In this document: one piece after another, positions 1-5,300 of the stretch
Position numbering within the stretch: position 1 is the stretch's first letter
How the letters are laid out: every line of letters begins with the position of its first letter
NCBI GenBank assembly: GCA_002433465.1
Contig: DJIE01000229.1
Coordinates: 1-6,023 of the forward strand
Direction of reading: 5' to 3'
Length of the DNA stretch: 6,023 bases
Source of the DNA: Salinisphaera sp. UBA6602
GTDB taxonomy: Bacteria > Pseudomonadota > Gammaproteobacteria > Nevskiales > Salinisphaeraceae
The notes under the pieces: model-generated
What the model saw: the letters and a program-made list of their open reading frames with translations, nothing else
Database searches by the model: none
Told to the model about the DNA's origin: nothing
Translations under genes and position numbers: made by a program

Positions 1-30
1 GTCGGCTTACGGCCTGCGGCCTAAGCCGAC
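1..30. repeat. REP-like palindrome flanking the insertion sequence (left target half)
   Basis: The outer arms GTCGGCTTA (1-9) and TAAGCCGAC (22-30) are perfectly complementary. Inside them GGCC (11-14) pairs with GGCC (18-21) around a TGC loop, leaving C10 as a bulge, so the whole 30 bases form one hairpin. No T-run follows, so a classical intrinsic terminator is not supported on the plus strand. The palindrome ends exactly where the insertion sequence begins (core CT at 31-32). IS110-group elements such as IS621 are known to insert at REP palindromes, and this arrangement is the same in form. That it is a dispersed repeat in this genome is inference, as only one copy lies in the window. Confidence 0.7.
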
Positions 31-34
31 CTTG

Positions 35-40
35 TATGTT
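35..40 (+). promoter_or_regulatory. Candidate -10 half of the circle-junction promoter for the bridge RNA
   Basis: TATGTT matches four of six positions of TATAAT. In the integrated element nothing convincing lies at the right distance upstream. When the two ends are joined through one CT core, TTGATG at 1261-1266 falls 17 bp upstream of it. Transcription starting about 7 bases downstream would begin at about 47-48, the first base of the 5' stem-loop. IS110-group elements are known to assemble such a promoter when the circle forms. The assignment rests on spacing and partial consensus matches. Confidence 0.5.
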
Positions 41-74
41 GATGCCCAGCGCCTGATACGCGACCAGGCGCTAT

Positions 75-148
75 GCGCCGGGCAAGCAGAATGAAGCCGA
101 CCTGAGGCATAAAAGCCTGCTCTTCTGTAGATCAGACTTGCCCGGCGC
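75..148 (+). other. Target-binding loop of the bridge RNA
   Basis: The arms GCGCCGGGCAAG (75-86) and its exact complement (137-148) form the closing stem. AGGC (105-108) pairs with GCCT (115-118) as an apical hairpin with loop ATAAAA. The left internal strand carries AAGCCGACCT (94-103), identical to 23-32 in the left flank including the core CT, as expected for a left target guide pairing with the bottom strand. The right internal strand carries CTGTAG (125-130), which pairs with the plus-strand CTACGG at 1280-1285 through six contiguous pairs with one G-U. CAGAA (87-91) could also pair with TTCTG (123-127) in the unbound RNA, which would partly mask the right guide. Confidence 0.82.
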
Positions 149-157
149 GCTTCACGC

Positions 158-230
158 TGTCGAGACTGGACGGTATGCCAAGACACGGCCCGCCGTGGCC
201 GAGAGTCTGAATGAACAAGGCAAGTCGACA
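158..230 (+). other. Donor-binding loop of the bridge RNA
   Basis: TGTCGA (158-163) pairs with TCGACA (225-230) as the closing stem. CACGG (184-188) and CCGTG (193-197) form an inner hairpin around CCCG. The left strand holds GACGGTAT (169-176), identical to the eight bases of the element's right end before the core (1272-1279); the RNA continues GC where the donor has CT. The right strand holds ACAAG (215-219), complementary to CTTGT at 31-35, which is the core plus the first three element bases. The right-hand match is short and could be chance alone, but its place in the fold and its use of the core support it. A competing pairing, 163-167 with 204-208, would split the loop differently. 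Confidence 0.65.
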
Positions 231-264
231 CGCATCGATACAGGGTCGCGCTTTGATGCAACGC

Positions 265-269
265 AGGAG
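265..269 (+). promoter_or_regulatory. Ribosome binding site that selects the recombinase start
   Basis: AGGAG ends five bases before the ATG at 275. The in-frame GTG at 269 overlaps this Shine-Dalgarno sequence, so it cannot use it and is the less likely start. Confidence 0.75.
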
Positions 270-274
270 TGCCT

Positions 275-1264
275 ATGATCGTTATCGGTCTGGATGTCTC
301 CAAAAACCGCCTGGATGCGGCGGTCAAACGTCCCGGCACGCACAAGTGGTACGACCGCAAAGTCGCCCACAGCAAGGCCGGCGTACACGAACTGGTCGAG
401 CGGTTATGTGACAAGCTCGACGCGACGCCCGATCAGCTTCGCGTGGTCATGGAAGCCACTGGCCCGTATCACGAAAAAGCCGCGCACTGGCTGTATGATC
501 TTGGCTGTACGCCCTGTATCGCCAACCCCAAACGGGTGCGCGATTTCGCCAAGGCCATGGGCCTGTTCAACAAAACCGATCGCGCCGATGCCCGTGCACT
601 GTGTTTGTTCGGCGCCCAGACCAGGCTGCCAGCATGGACGCCGCCCCCGCCGGAGGTTGCGACGCTGCGAGCGCTGATCAACCGATTATCTGTGCTCGAA
701 AACGAGCTCGGCCGAGAGACCAACCGGCGCGAAAAAGCACAGGCCGGCCGAATGGCCGCCCCGGTGCTCGAGTCCATCGACCGCTGTATTGCATCGCTCA
801 ACGAAGAGATTCGGCGAATCAAGGATCAGATCGACGATCATTTCGATCAGCATCCGGATCTCAAGCGCGACAAGGCGCTACTGGCCTCCATTCCAGGCAT
901 CGGCCAGACCTCGGCTCGACATCTGCTGTGTCTGCTGGCTGACCGGGACTTTACCAGCGCCCGTCAGGCCGCGGCCTTTGCAGGTCTGGCCGTGGTGCAT
1001 TTCGAGTCGGGTTCGAGTGTGCGTGGCAAGCCTCATCTATCCAAACAAGGGTCGTCCAAACTACGGGCCGCTCTATACATGGCGGCCGTGGCGTCCTTGC
1101 GACATAACCGCGCTTTGAAGATGTTCTACGAACGCCTGCGACAGCGCGGTAAACCTGCGTTGTCAGCGCTGGGCGCCGTCATGCGAAAGCTCGTTCATAT
1201 CGCATTCGGCGTGTTCAAACATAAAACACCTTATGACCCGGCCATTGCCTCTCAAATCGCTTGA
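275..1264 (+). CDS. IS110-family recombinase (transposase), DEDD plus serine
   Basis: This 329-residue enzyme cuts and rejoins target and donor DNA under guidance of the bridge RNA. The N-terminal RuvC-like domain shows the acidic residues D7 (GLDVSK), E60 (MEATGPYH), D102 and D105 (KTDRADAR). E60, D102 and D105 have the same numbers as in IS621 as I recall them. A charged helical region at about 125-190 looks like the coiled coil that joins the two halves. The C-terminal Tnp domain has a helix-hairpin-helix-like SIPGIG at about 205-210 and the conserved ESGSSVRGKPHLSKQG segment at about 244-259, which contains the likely nucleophilic serine; I cannot say which serine it is. Length is normal for the family (about 300-450 residues). 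ATG 275 was chosen over GTG 269 because of the AGGAG spacing. The frame is intact from start to stop. Confidence 0.95.
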   Translation: MIVIGLDVSKNRLDAAVKRPGTHKWYDRKVAHSKAGVHELVERLCDKLDATPDQLRVVMEATGPYHEKAAHWLYDLGCTPCIANPKRVRDFAKAMGLFNKTDRADARALCLFGAQTRLPAWTPPPPEVATLRALINRLSVLENELGRETNRREKAQAGRMAAPVLESIDRCIASLNEEIRRIKDQIDDHFDQHPDLKRDKALLASIPGIGQTSARHLLCLLADRDFTSARQAAAFAGLAVVHFESGSSVRGKPHLSKQGSSKLRAALYMAAVASLRHNRALKMFYERLRQRGKPALSALGAVMRKLVHIAFGVFKHKTPYDPAIASQIA

Positions 1265-1266
1265 TG
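1261..1266 (+). promoter_or_regulatory. Candidate -35 half of the circle-junction promoter
   Basis: TTGATG matches TTGACA at four of six positions and overlaps the recombinase stop codon (TGA at 1262-1264). In the circle it lies 17 bp upstream of TATGTT (35-40). A better -35 match, TTGAGA at 1268-1273, would leave only 10 bp to that -10 box and is therefore not preferred. Confidence 0.45.
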
Positions 1267-1279
1267 GTTGAGACGGTAT

Positions 1280-1287
1280 CTACGGTT
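1280..1287 (+). other. Right core CT and right half of the integration target
   Basis: CT at 1280-1281 is the right core dinucleotide and ACGG (1282-1285) is the flanking DNA recognised by the right target guide. The predicted empty site joins position 32 directly to position 1282, reading AAGCCGAC-CT-ACGG. This resembles the IS621 target class, in which the core CT is followed by AC at the edge of a REP palindrome. Confidence 0.75.
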
Positions 1288-1303
1288 GGGCGAGCGATCC
1301 GGT

Positions 1304-1331
1304 GCGCGGGGGGACGATTGCCCACCCGCGC
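1304..1331 (-). terminator. Candidate transcription-ending hairpin downstream of pelG
   Basis: GCGCGGG (1304-1310) pairs with CCCGCGC (1325-1331). The stem continues after one bulged A as GGG (1311-1313) with CCC (1321-1323) around a seven-base loop. It starts nine bases beyond the pelG stop codon. No U-run follows on either strand, so a standard intrinsic terminator is not shown; it may instead protect the 3' end of the pel transcript or act with Rho. The insertion sequence lies beyond it. Confidence 0.4.
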
Positions 1332-1340
1332 CGGTATCCG

Positions 1341-2723
1341 TCAGCCCTGACGCTGCAGCATGAACGTCTGATACGTCAGCTTCTGGAACTCGCGGTCGAG
1401 GAAGGCCAGCCCGGCGAGCGACGAGATCATCAGCGAGATGGCGAAGCCGTAGCCGTAGAAGATCGCGCCGAGGTACATGCTCAGCAGTGTCAGCAACACG
1501 TTGCTCACGAGGAACAGCAGACAAAGGCCGAGCGCGATCTTGAGCTTGTCCAGATAGAAGATCACGTTGAGGATCGCCATGAAAAGCACCTGCATGCCCA
1601 CGGCAACGATATCGATATTGAACAGGGGCACGTAGTAAGGCGAAAAGCCAAGCCAGTCGATCAACGAGGGCGCGATCAGCAACAGCGCGACCACGGTAAT
1701 CCCCTGAATCTTGAAGATATCGTAAACGCCCTGCTGCACCGTCTCGACCATGCGGTCGAGCCGTAGCTCGATATGGCTGAGGGTATCGCCGCCGCGTACG
1801 GCGTTGTAGTAGGCGTCGTAGCGTTCGGCGAAGTCGGTTTCCAGACGGATCAGGAACACGGCCATGCCCGGCACGATCGACAGATAGGCCAGAAAGATCG
1901 GGAAATCGTAAATCGGCGAGGCCCGCAGCGGCCCGATGACCTGCTCGGAGGTGGCCGGGTTGTACCAGAACAGGAATTTGTCGGCCCAGAGGCCCAGGTT
2001 GTAGAACAGCCCGGTAAAGGCCAGCGAGCGATACGTCATTTTGGCATGACGAATATCGAAGGCGGCGATGCTGTCGCCCGGGTAATAGCGCAGCACCAGA
2101 AACAGCAGGATGTAAAAGAGAATGCCCTGGCCGACCACGAAGCCGCCGAGCAGCCCGACGAGATCGTAGCGGCGCAGCGCCATGCCGAGCACGAAGGTAA
2201 TCGCGTAGCCGATGAAGAAGGCCCAAAGCACCTGCCGATAGGCTTTCATCCCCGTGATGAACACGGTGATGCACCAGATATTGGTCAGCAGCACAAAGCC
2301 GACGAACATCTCCACGCGATAGAGCAACGGCGTACCGTCGAACAGCGCGTACAGCACCGCGAACCCGATGACCGCGGCCAGCACGTTCATCATGGTGAGC
2401 AGGCCGATCAGGTTGGGCAGAATGGTCCCATCCTTCTTCTCGAACAGTCGATCGGCCACAAATCGGGTAAACAAAAGCTGGGCAATACCCGACAGGCTCA
2501 GCGACGCCGCGACAAGATAGGTCACCGATACCAGGAACTGCCAGATCTGCTGCGAGCGATCCGGCAGCAGGCCGAGGGTGAGCAGGCCGATGGCCATGAT
2601 CACGAGAATCGACAGTACCCACGGCCCCGAGCTGATGATGCCCGCGTAACCATAGGCACGCAGCAGTCCGAAATAACTGTCCTTGCGTAGCAGCTTGCGC
2701 AGCTCGAAACCGATACCGGCCAT
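1341..2723 (-). CDS. pelG: PelG, Pel polysaccharide inner-membrane transport subunit
   Basis: This 460-residue multi-pass membrane protein belongs to the polysaccharide-export branch of the MOP (MATE/Wzx-like) superfamily and is thought to move the growing Pel chain across the inner membrane with PelD, PelE and PelF. The start, MAGIGFELRKLLRKDSYFGL, is the highly conserved PelG N-terminus, and total length is close to the Pseudomonas aeruginosa protein (about 456). Hydrophobic spans are visible at about 25-53, 62-85, 104-127, 138-157, 165-183, 188-212, 233-254, 272-292, 338-357, 366-390, 396-418 and 422-442, consistent with roughly 12 helices. The ATG follows the pelF stop by four bases, and a GGGGAG Shine-Dalgarno lies seven bases upstream inside the end of pelF. 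It is the last pel gene here. Long ORFs in other frames over it are shadows. Confidence 0.95.
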   Translation of the reverse strand: MAGIGFELRKLLRKDSYFGLLRAYGYAGIISSGPWVLSILVIMAIGLLTLGLLPDRSQQIWQFLVSVTYLVAASLSLSGIAQLLFTRFVADRLFEKKDGTILPNLIGLLTMMNVLAAVIGFAVLYALFDGTPLLYRVEMFVGFVLLTNIWCITVFITGMKAYRQVLWAFFIGYAITFVLGMALRRYDLVGLLGGFVVGQGILFYILLFLVLRYYPGDSIAAFDIRHAKMTYRSLAFTGLFYNLGLWADKFLFWYNPATSEQVIGPLRASPIYDFPIFLAYLSIVPGMAVFLIRLETDFAERYDAYYNAVRGGDTLSHIELRLDRMVETVQQGVYDIFKIQGITVVALLLIAPSLIDWLGFSPYYVPLFNIDIVAVGMQVLFMAILNVIFYLDKLKIALGLCLLFLVSNVLLTLLSMYLGAIFYGYGFAISLMISSLAGLAFLDREFQKLTYQTFMLQRQG

Positions 2724-2727
2724 GCCC

Positions 2728-4311
2728 CTACTCCCCTGCGGCAGCTACCGGTCGCGCCCGCTGATCGGTCGCTTCCGCGTATAGATGTTCGTAACGTTCG
2801 AGCATGAGCTGCTCGGAATAGTGCTCGTCGACGCGCTTGATGCCCACCTCGCGGGCCGACTCCCAGGCCTCGCGGTCGTTGAGCAGATCCAGGATCGCGG
2901 CCGCCGTTTCGCCCGGATCGGCGATCGGCACGATACGACCGGCCGCATGTTTGGAATCGGCCGGCGTGGTCAGCGACGTCGCGCGGTCTTTCGGATGGCC
3001 GTGCACCAATTCGTAGCAGGAACCCACGTCGGTACATACCACCGGAATACCCGAGGCCATCGCCTCGAGCGCCACCAGCGGCTGCGCTTCACTAATGGAG
3101 GTCAGCGTGGCCACGCGAATACGTGCGAACACGTCTTCCGCCTTCTGAAAACCACGGAACTGCACGATACCGCCCAGATCCAGCTGGGCCGCCAGATCGC
3201 GGCATTCCTGAGCGTATTCCGGATCTTCCGATTCCGGGCCCACGATCCAGCCCTGGGCGCCCGGCAGGCGCGACGCGACGATACGCATCGCGCGCACGAA
3301 CGTCTTGATTTCCTTGATCGGCGCCACGCGGCCGATCAGGGCAATGATGGGCGCGGTGTTCTTGTGGGTCTGTTCGCGCAGCGGCGAAAAGCGGCTGATG
3401 TTGATGCCGTTGGGGATTACCCGGGTATGTTCCGCCGGCGCGCCGTCGATGATCTGACGTTCCCGGTTACCCTCGTAGAGCGTGGTGATCGGGTTGGCCG
3501 CCGCATACGTCAACCGGCCAATGCCGTCGAAAAACCGGATCCAGAGCCGCCGGATATAGCTCACGTCGTGGCGAAAGCCGTGGGTGAGGACGTCGTCGTA
3601 GGTCCGGATCCAATCGGCCTCGGTGAGGTCGATCTGGCGTTCCTTGGTATAGATGCCATGCTCGGTCACGATGAACGGTATATCGTGAATATGCCGCGCC
3701 AGCGCGCCCAGAAAGCCGGCATAACCGGTCGAGATCGAATGCAGACACCGGCTCGGCGGCAGGTTGCGGGCGATGCGCGCGAGCATGAACAGGGGCGAGT
3801 GCATGTTGCGCACCGACCAGAAATAGTCGAGAAACGACGGGTCGGTGCAGTACTTGCGATAGTAATCGACGATCTGTTCCCAGGCCTGGCGGCTGTACAG
3901 AAAGTCCTCATGCGACAGGCCGCCCTTCTTGCCCAGCAGCTGCGCGACTTCGCACAGCTGGCTGTTCGGGTCCGAGCTACGCGGATCCTTGAAGTACTGG
4001 TGCAAGTCGTCGCTGGCCTTGAAGGCCTTGCGGTTGCCTTCGAACTGCCGTGGCTCGTCAACGCTCTGACCCGCGTCCATCAGATAATGGCATTCCAGAT
4101 GAACGACGTTGTCGGGCTTGTCGTAAAGAATGCCGTTATAGGCGGCCTCACTGCCGCCCATGAACACGATGGCGAAACGACGATGCGGCAGGCCGCGGAT
4201 CATCTGTTCAACCCAGCTGGCGACGCCGCCACGCACCATGGGATAGGTGCCCTCGAGCAACAGCGTGACGTCCGCCGGCGGGTCGTTCGGGCGCAGGGTG
4301 GGCCATTTCAT
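2728..4311 (-). CDS. pelF: PelF, cytoplasmic Pel glycosyltransferase (GT4 family, GT-B fold)
   Basis: PelF polymerises the Pel chain in the cytoplasm from nucleotide sugars; mature Pel is rich in GalNAc and GlcNAc. The protein has 527 residues, slightly longer than the P. aeruginosa form (about 507). The N-terminal half opens with the PelF-type EGTYPMVRGGVASWVEQMIR (20-39) and contains TEHGIY at 216-221. The C-terminal Rossmann half contains NGIN (301-304), GRVAPIKEIK (327-336), which carries the phosphate-binding lysine region, and an EX7E motif (E408 and E416 in SEAQPLVALEAMASG) typical of retaining GT4 enzymes. No signal peptide or membrane span is seen, as expected for a cytoplasmic enzyme held at the membrane by its partners. 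Its ATG overlaps the pelE stop by four bases (ATGA), implying translational coupling. The extra C-terminal tail (about 512-527) is alanine- and arginine-rich. Confidence 0.96.
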   Translation of the reverse strand: MKWPTLRPNDPPADVTLLLEGTYPMVRGGVASWVEQMIRGLPHRRFAIVFMGGSEAAYNGILYDKPDNVVHLECHYLMDAGQSVDEPRQFEGNRKAFKASDDLHQYFKDPRSSDPNSQLCEVAQLLGKKGGLSHEDFLYSRQAWEQIVDYYRKYCTDPSFLDYFWSVRNMHSPLFMLARIARNLPPSRCLHSISTGYAGFLGALARHIHDIPFIVTEHGIYTKERQIDLTEADWIRTYDDVLTHGFRHDVSYIRRLWIRFFDGIGRLTYAAANPITTLYEGNRERQIIDGAPAEHTRVIPNGINISRFSPLREQTHKNTAPIIALIGRVAPIKEIKTFVRAMRIVASRLPGAQGWIVGPESEDPEYAQECRDLAAQLDLGGIVQFRGFQKAEDVFARIRVATLTSISEAQPLVALEAMASGIPVVCTDVGSCYELVHGHPKDRATSLTTPADSKHAAGRIVPIADPGETAAAILDLLNDREAWESAREVGIKRVDEHYSEQLMLERYEHLYAEATDQRARPVAAAGE

Positions 4312-5300
4312 AACCAGTACTCCGTCACCGGCCGCATAACAGGATTGTTGGACGCGCGTGGGCTCATGCGCGCCAGTGCCGGGGCCACTTCGTTATAGTC
4401 GCCGCGCACGAACGCCAGTTCCGCCCAACGCGGTGCGGCATCGTCGCTCGACAAGCCCAGACGCTCGGCGCGACGCAGCGAGTCCTCGGCGTCGTCGTAA
4501 TCACGAAGTTCCATGCAGATTCGTGCCCGCAACAGGGAGCGCTGGGCCGAATCGTTGCGCTCGATCGCGGTATCCAGCGCATCGCGCGCCTTGGTCAGCA
4601 TGAGCTGCTTGACGCTGCCCTTGGCCAGCTCCAGATAGGAAAACTCCCAGAACAGCAGCGCCCGCTCTTCGTGCAGCTCGCCGTCCGGATCGCCGCTGGC
4701 GGCGATGGCGTCGCGCACCTCATTGAGCTGCCCTTCCAGATCGCGTTCGATCGAGTTGAGCATGGCATACGCGAGCAAGCGTACTTCGTCGGCCGAATCA
4801 CTCAACGCCGAGCGCAGAATGGGCACCGCGTCGCGGCGCGGCAGATGACGACAGGCCATGATCGCCTGCTGGCGACGGTTACGGTCGTCGAAATGGGTCA
4901 GTACCGATGCCAGCCCGTCGCGCATGAATACGTCGTTCGGGTCCACCGTGACCGGCTGGAACGGCAGGTCGGGGATCGCCAGCGCGTCCCAGGCCTTCGG
5001 CTTTTCGCGATAGGCGAAATAAAGCCCCGAGAGCATGCCCAGCGTCAGCCCGATAGCCCCCAGGGGCGGTGTAAACACGCTGGCCGTCGCTAGAAATGCG
5101 AAGCCGCCGCCCACCGGGCGCTTGTAGTTCGGCGGCAGCGCCAGGTACAGCCCCACGATCAGCACGGCACAGCCAATAAGATGCACCAGCACCACAGTGA
5201 GCAGCGCCACCGGCTCGTGCCAGCCGATGACGAACGCCCAGGTCGCCAATGCCTCGATCAGCAGCCCCAGCGGGATGAGGATCAGGCTAAGCAGGCGCAT
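4308..5300 (-). CDS. pelE: PelE, membrane-anchored helical-repeat subunit of the Pel synthase
   Basis: PelE is an inner-membrane protein that joins PelD, PelF and PelG in the Pel synthesis complex. From the ATG at 5300 it has 330 residues, matching the usual length (about 329). Hydrophobic segments at about 3-25 and 31-55, with a further apolar stretch at about 64-96, are followed by a soluble region. That region begins with HEAT-like helices (about 118-180, including CRHLPRRDAVPILRSAL) and continues with TPR-like helical pairs (about 200-320, including YLELAKGSVKQLMLTKARDAL and YDDAEDSLRRAERLGL). The frame remains open upstream to 5405, but those extra 35 residues lie over pelD coding sequence and are not PelE-like, so the start MRLLSLILIPLG is preferred. 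The start overlaps the pelD end by 14 bases, and the stop overlaps pelF by four. Confidence 0.92.
   Translation of the reverse strand: MRLLSLILIPLGLLIEALATWAFVIGWHEPVALLTVVLVHLIGCAVLIVGLYLALPPNYKRPVGGGFAFLATASVFTPPLGAIGLTLGMLSGLYFAYREKPKAWDALAIPDLPFQPVTVDPNDVFMRDGLASVLTHFDDRNRRQQAIMACRHLPRRDAVPILRSALSDSADEVRLLAYAMLNSIERDLEGQLNEVRDAIAASGDPDGELHEERALLFWEFSYLELAKGSVKQLMLTKARDALDTAIERNDSAQRSLLRARICMELRDYDDAEDSLRRAERLGLSSDDAAPRWAELAFVRGDYNEVAPALARMSPRASNNPVMRPVTEYWL

Larger units (their letters stand above)
47..235 (+). ncRNA. Bridge RNA (seekRNA) of the IS110 element
   Basis: This RNA guides the IS110 recombinase by pairing with both the target and the donor DNA. Three structural parts can be read in order. 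A 5' stem-loop pairs 48-55 (AGCGCCTG) with 65-72. A target-binding loop is closed by a perfect 12-bp stem, 75-86 with 137-148. A donor-binding loop is closed by 158-163 (TGTCGA) with 225-230 and contains the small hairpin 184-188/193-197. The guides match the sequences they should recognise: 94-103 repeats the left flank, 125-130 complements the right flank, 169-176 repeats the element's right end and 215-219 complements its left end. The likely length, roughly 180 bases, is close to that known for IS621. The 5' end is inferred from the junction promoter, and the 3' end is approximate. Confidence 0.8.
31..1281 (+). mobile_element. Complete IS110-family (IS110 group, IS621-like) insertion sequence with bridge RNA
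   Basis: The element consists of a non-coding left end of about 240 bases, one recombinase gene (275-1264) and a right end of 17 bases after the stop codon. It is bounded by CT core dinucleotides at 31-32 and 1280-1281, giving a circular form of 1249 bp. The ends were fixed by matching guide segments in the non-coding RNA to the flanks and to the element ends. A long left end with the RNA upstream of the gene is the IS110-group arrangement; in the IS1111 group the RNA lies downstream. No terminal inverted repeats are evident, as usual for the group. The joined donor sequence, ACGGTAT-CT-TGTAT, differs at one base from the IS621 donor as I remember it. The element is convergent with the pel operon and lies 59 bases past the pelG stop. 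It looks intact and potentially active. Confidence 0.88.

Noticed and set aside
1..30. Palindrome as an intrinsic terminator
   Set aside because: No run of T follows on the plus strand, and the sequence on the other side is outside the window.
269..271. GTG as the recombinase start
   Set aside because: It overlaps the AGGAG ribosome site, and the ATG at 275 has correct spacing.
211..411. A 66-codon open frame beginning inside the donor-binding loop
   Set aside because: It is out of frame with the recombinase, has no ribosome site and lies over the folded RNA.
1252..2622. A 456-codon open frame on the minus strand overlapping pelG in another frame
   Set aside because: Its sequence is arginine-rich and low in complexity, with no recognisable domain, whereas the PelG frame is full length and conserved.
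1773..2690. A 305-codon open frame on the plus strand opposite pelG
   Set aside because: It is rich in H, Q, E and D as a mirror of membrane codons, with no ribosome site or family resemblance.
2785..4398. A 537-codon open frame on the plus strand opposite pelF
   Set aside because: It lies wholly antisense to a clear PelF with conserved motifs. Its composition, rich in R, H, Q, G and A, is what GC-rich codon bias produces on the opposite strand.
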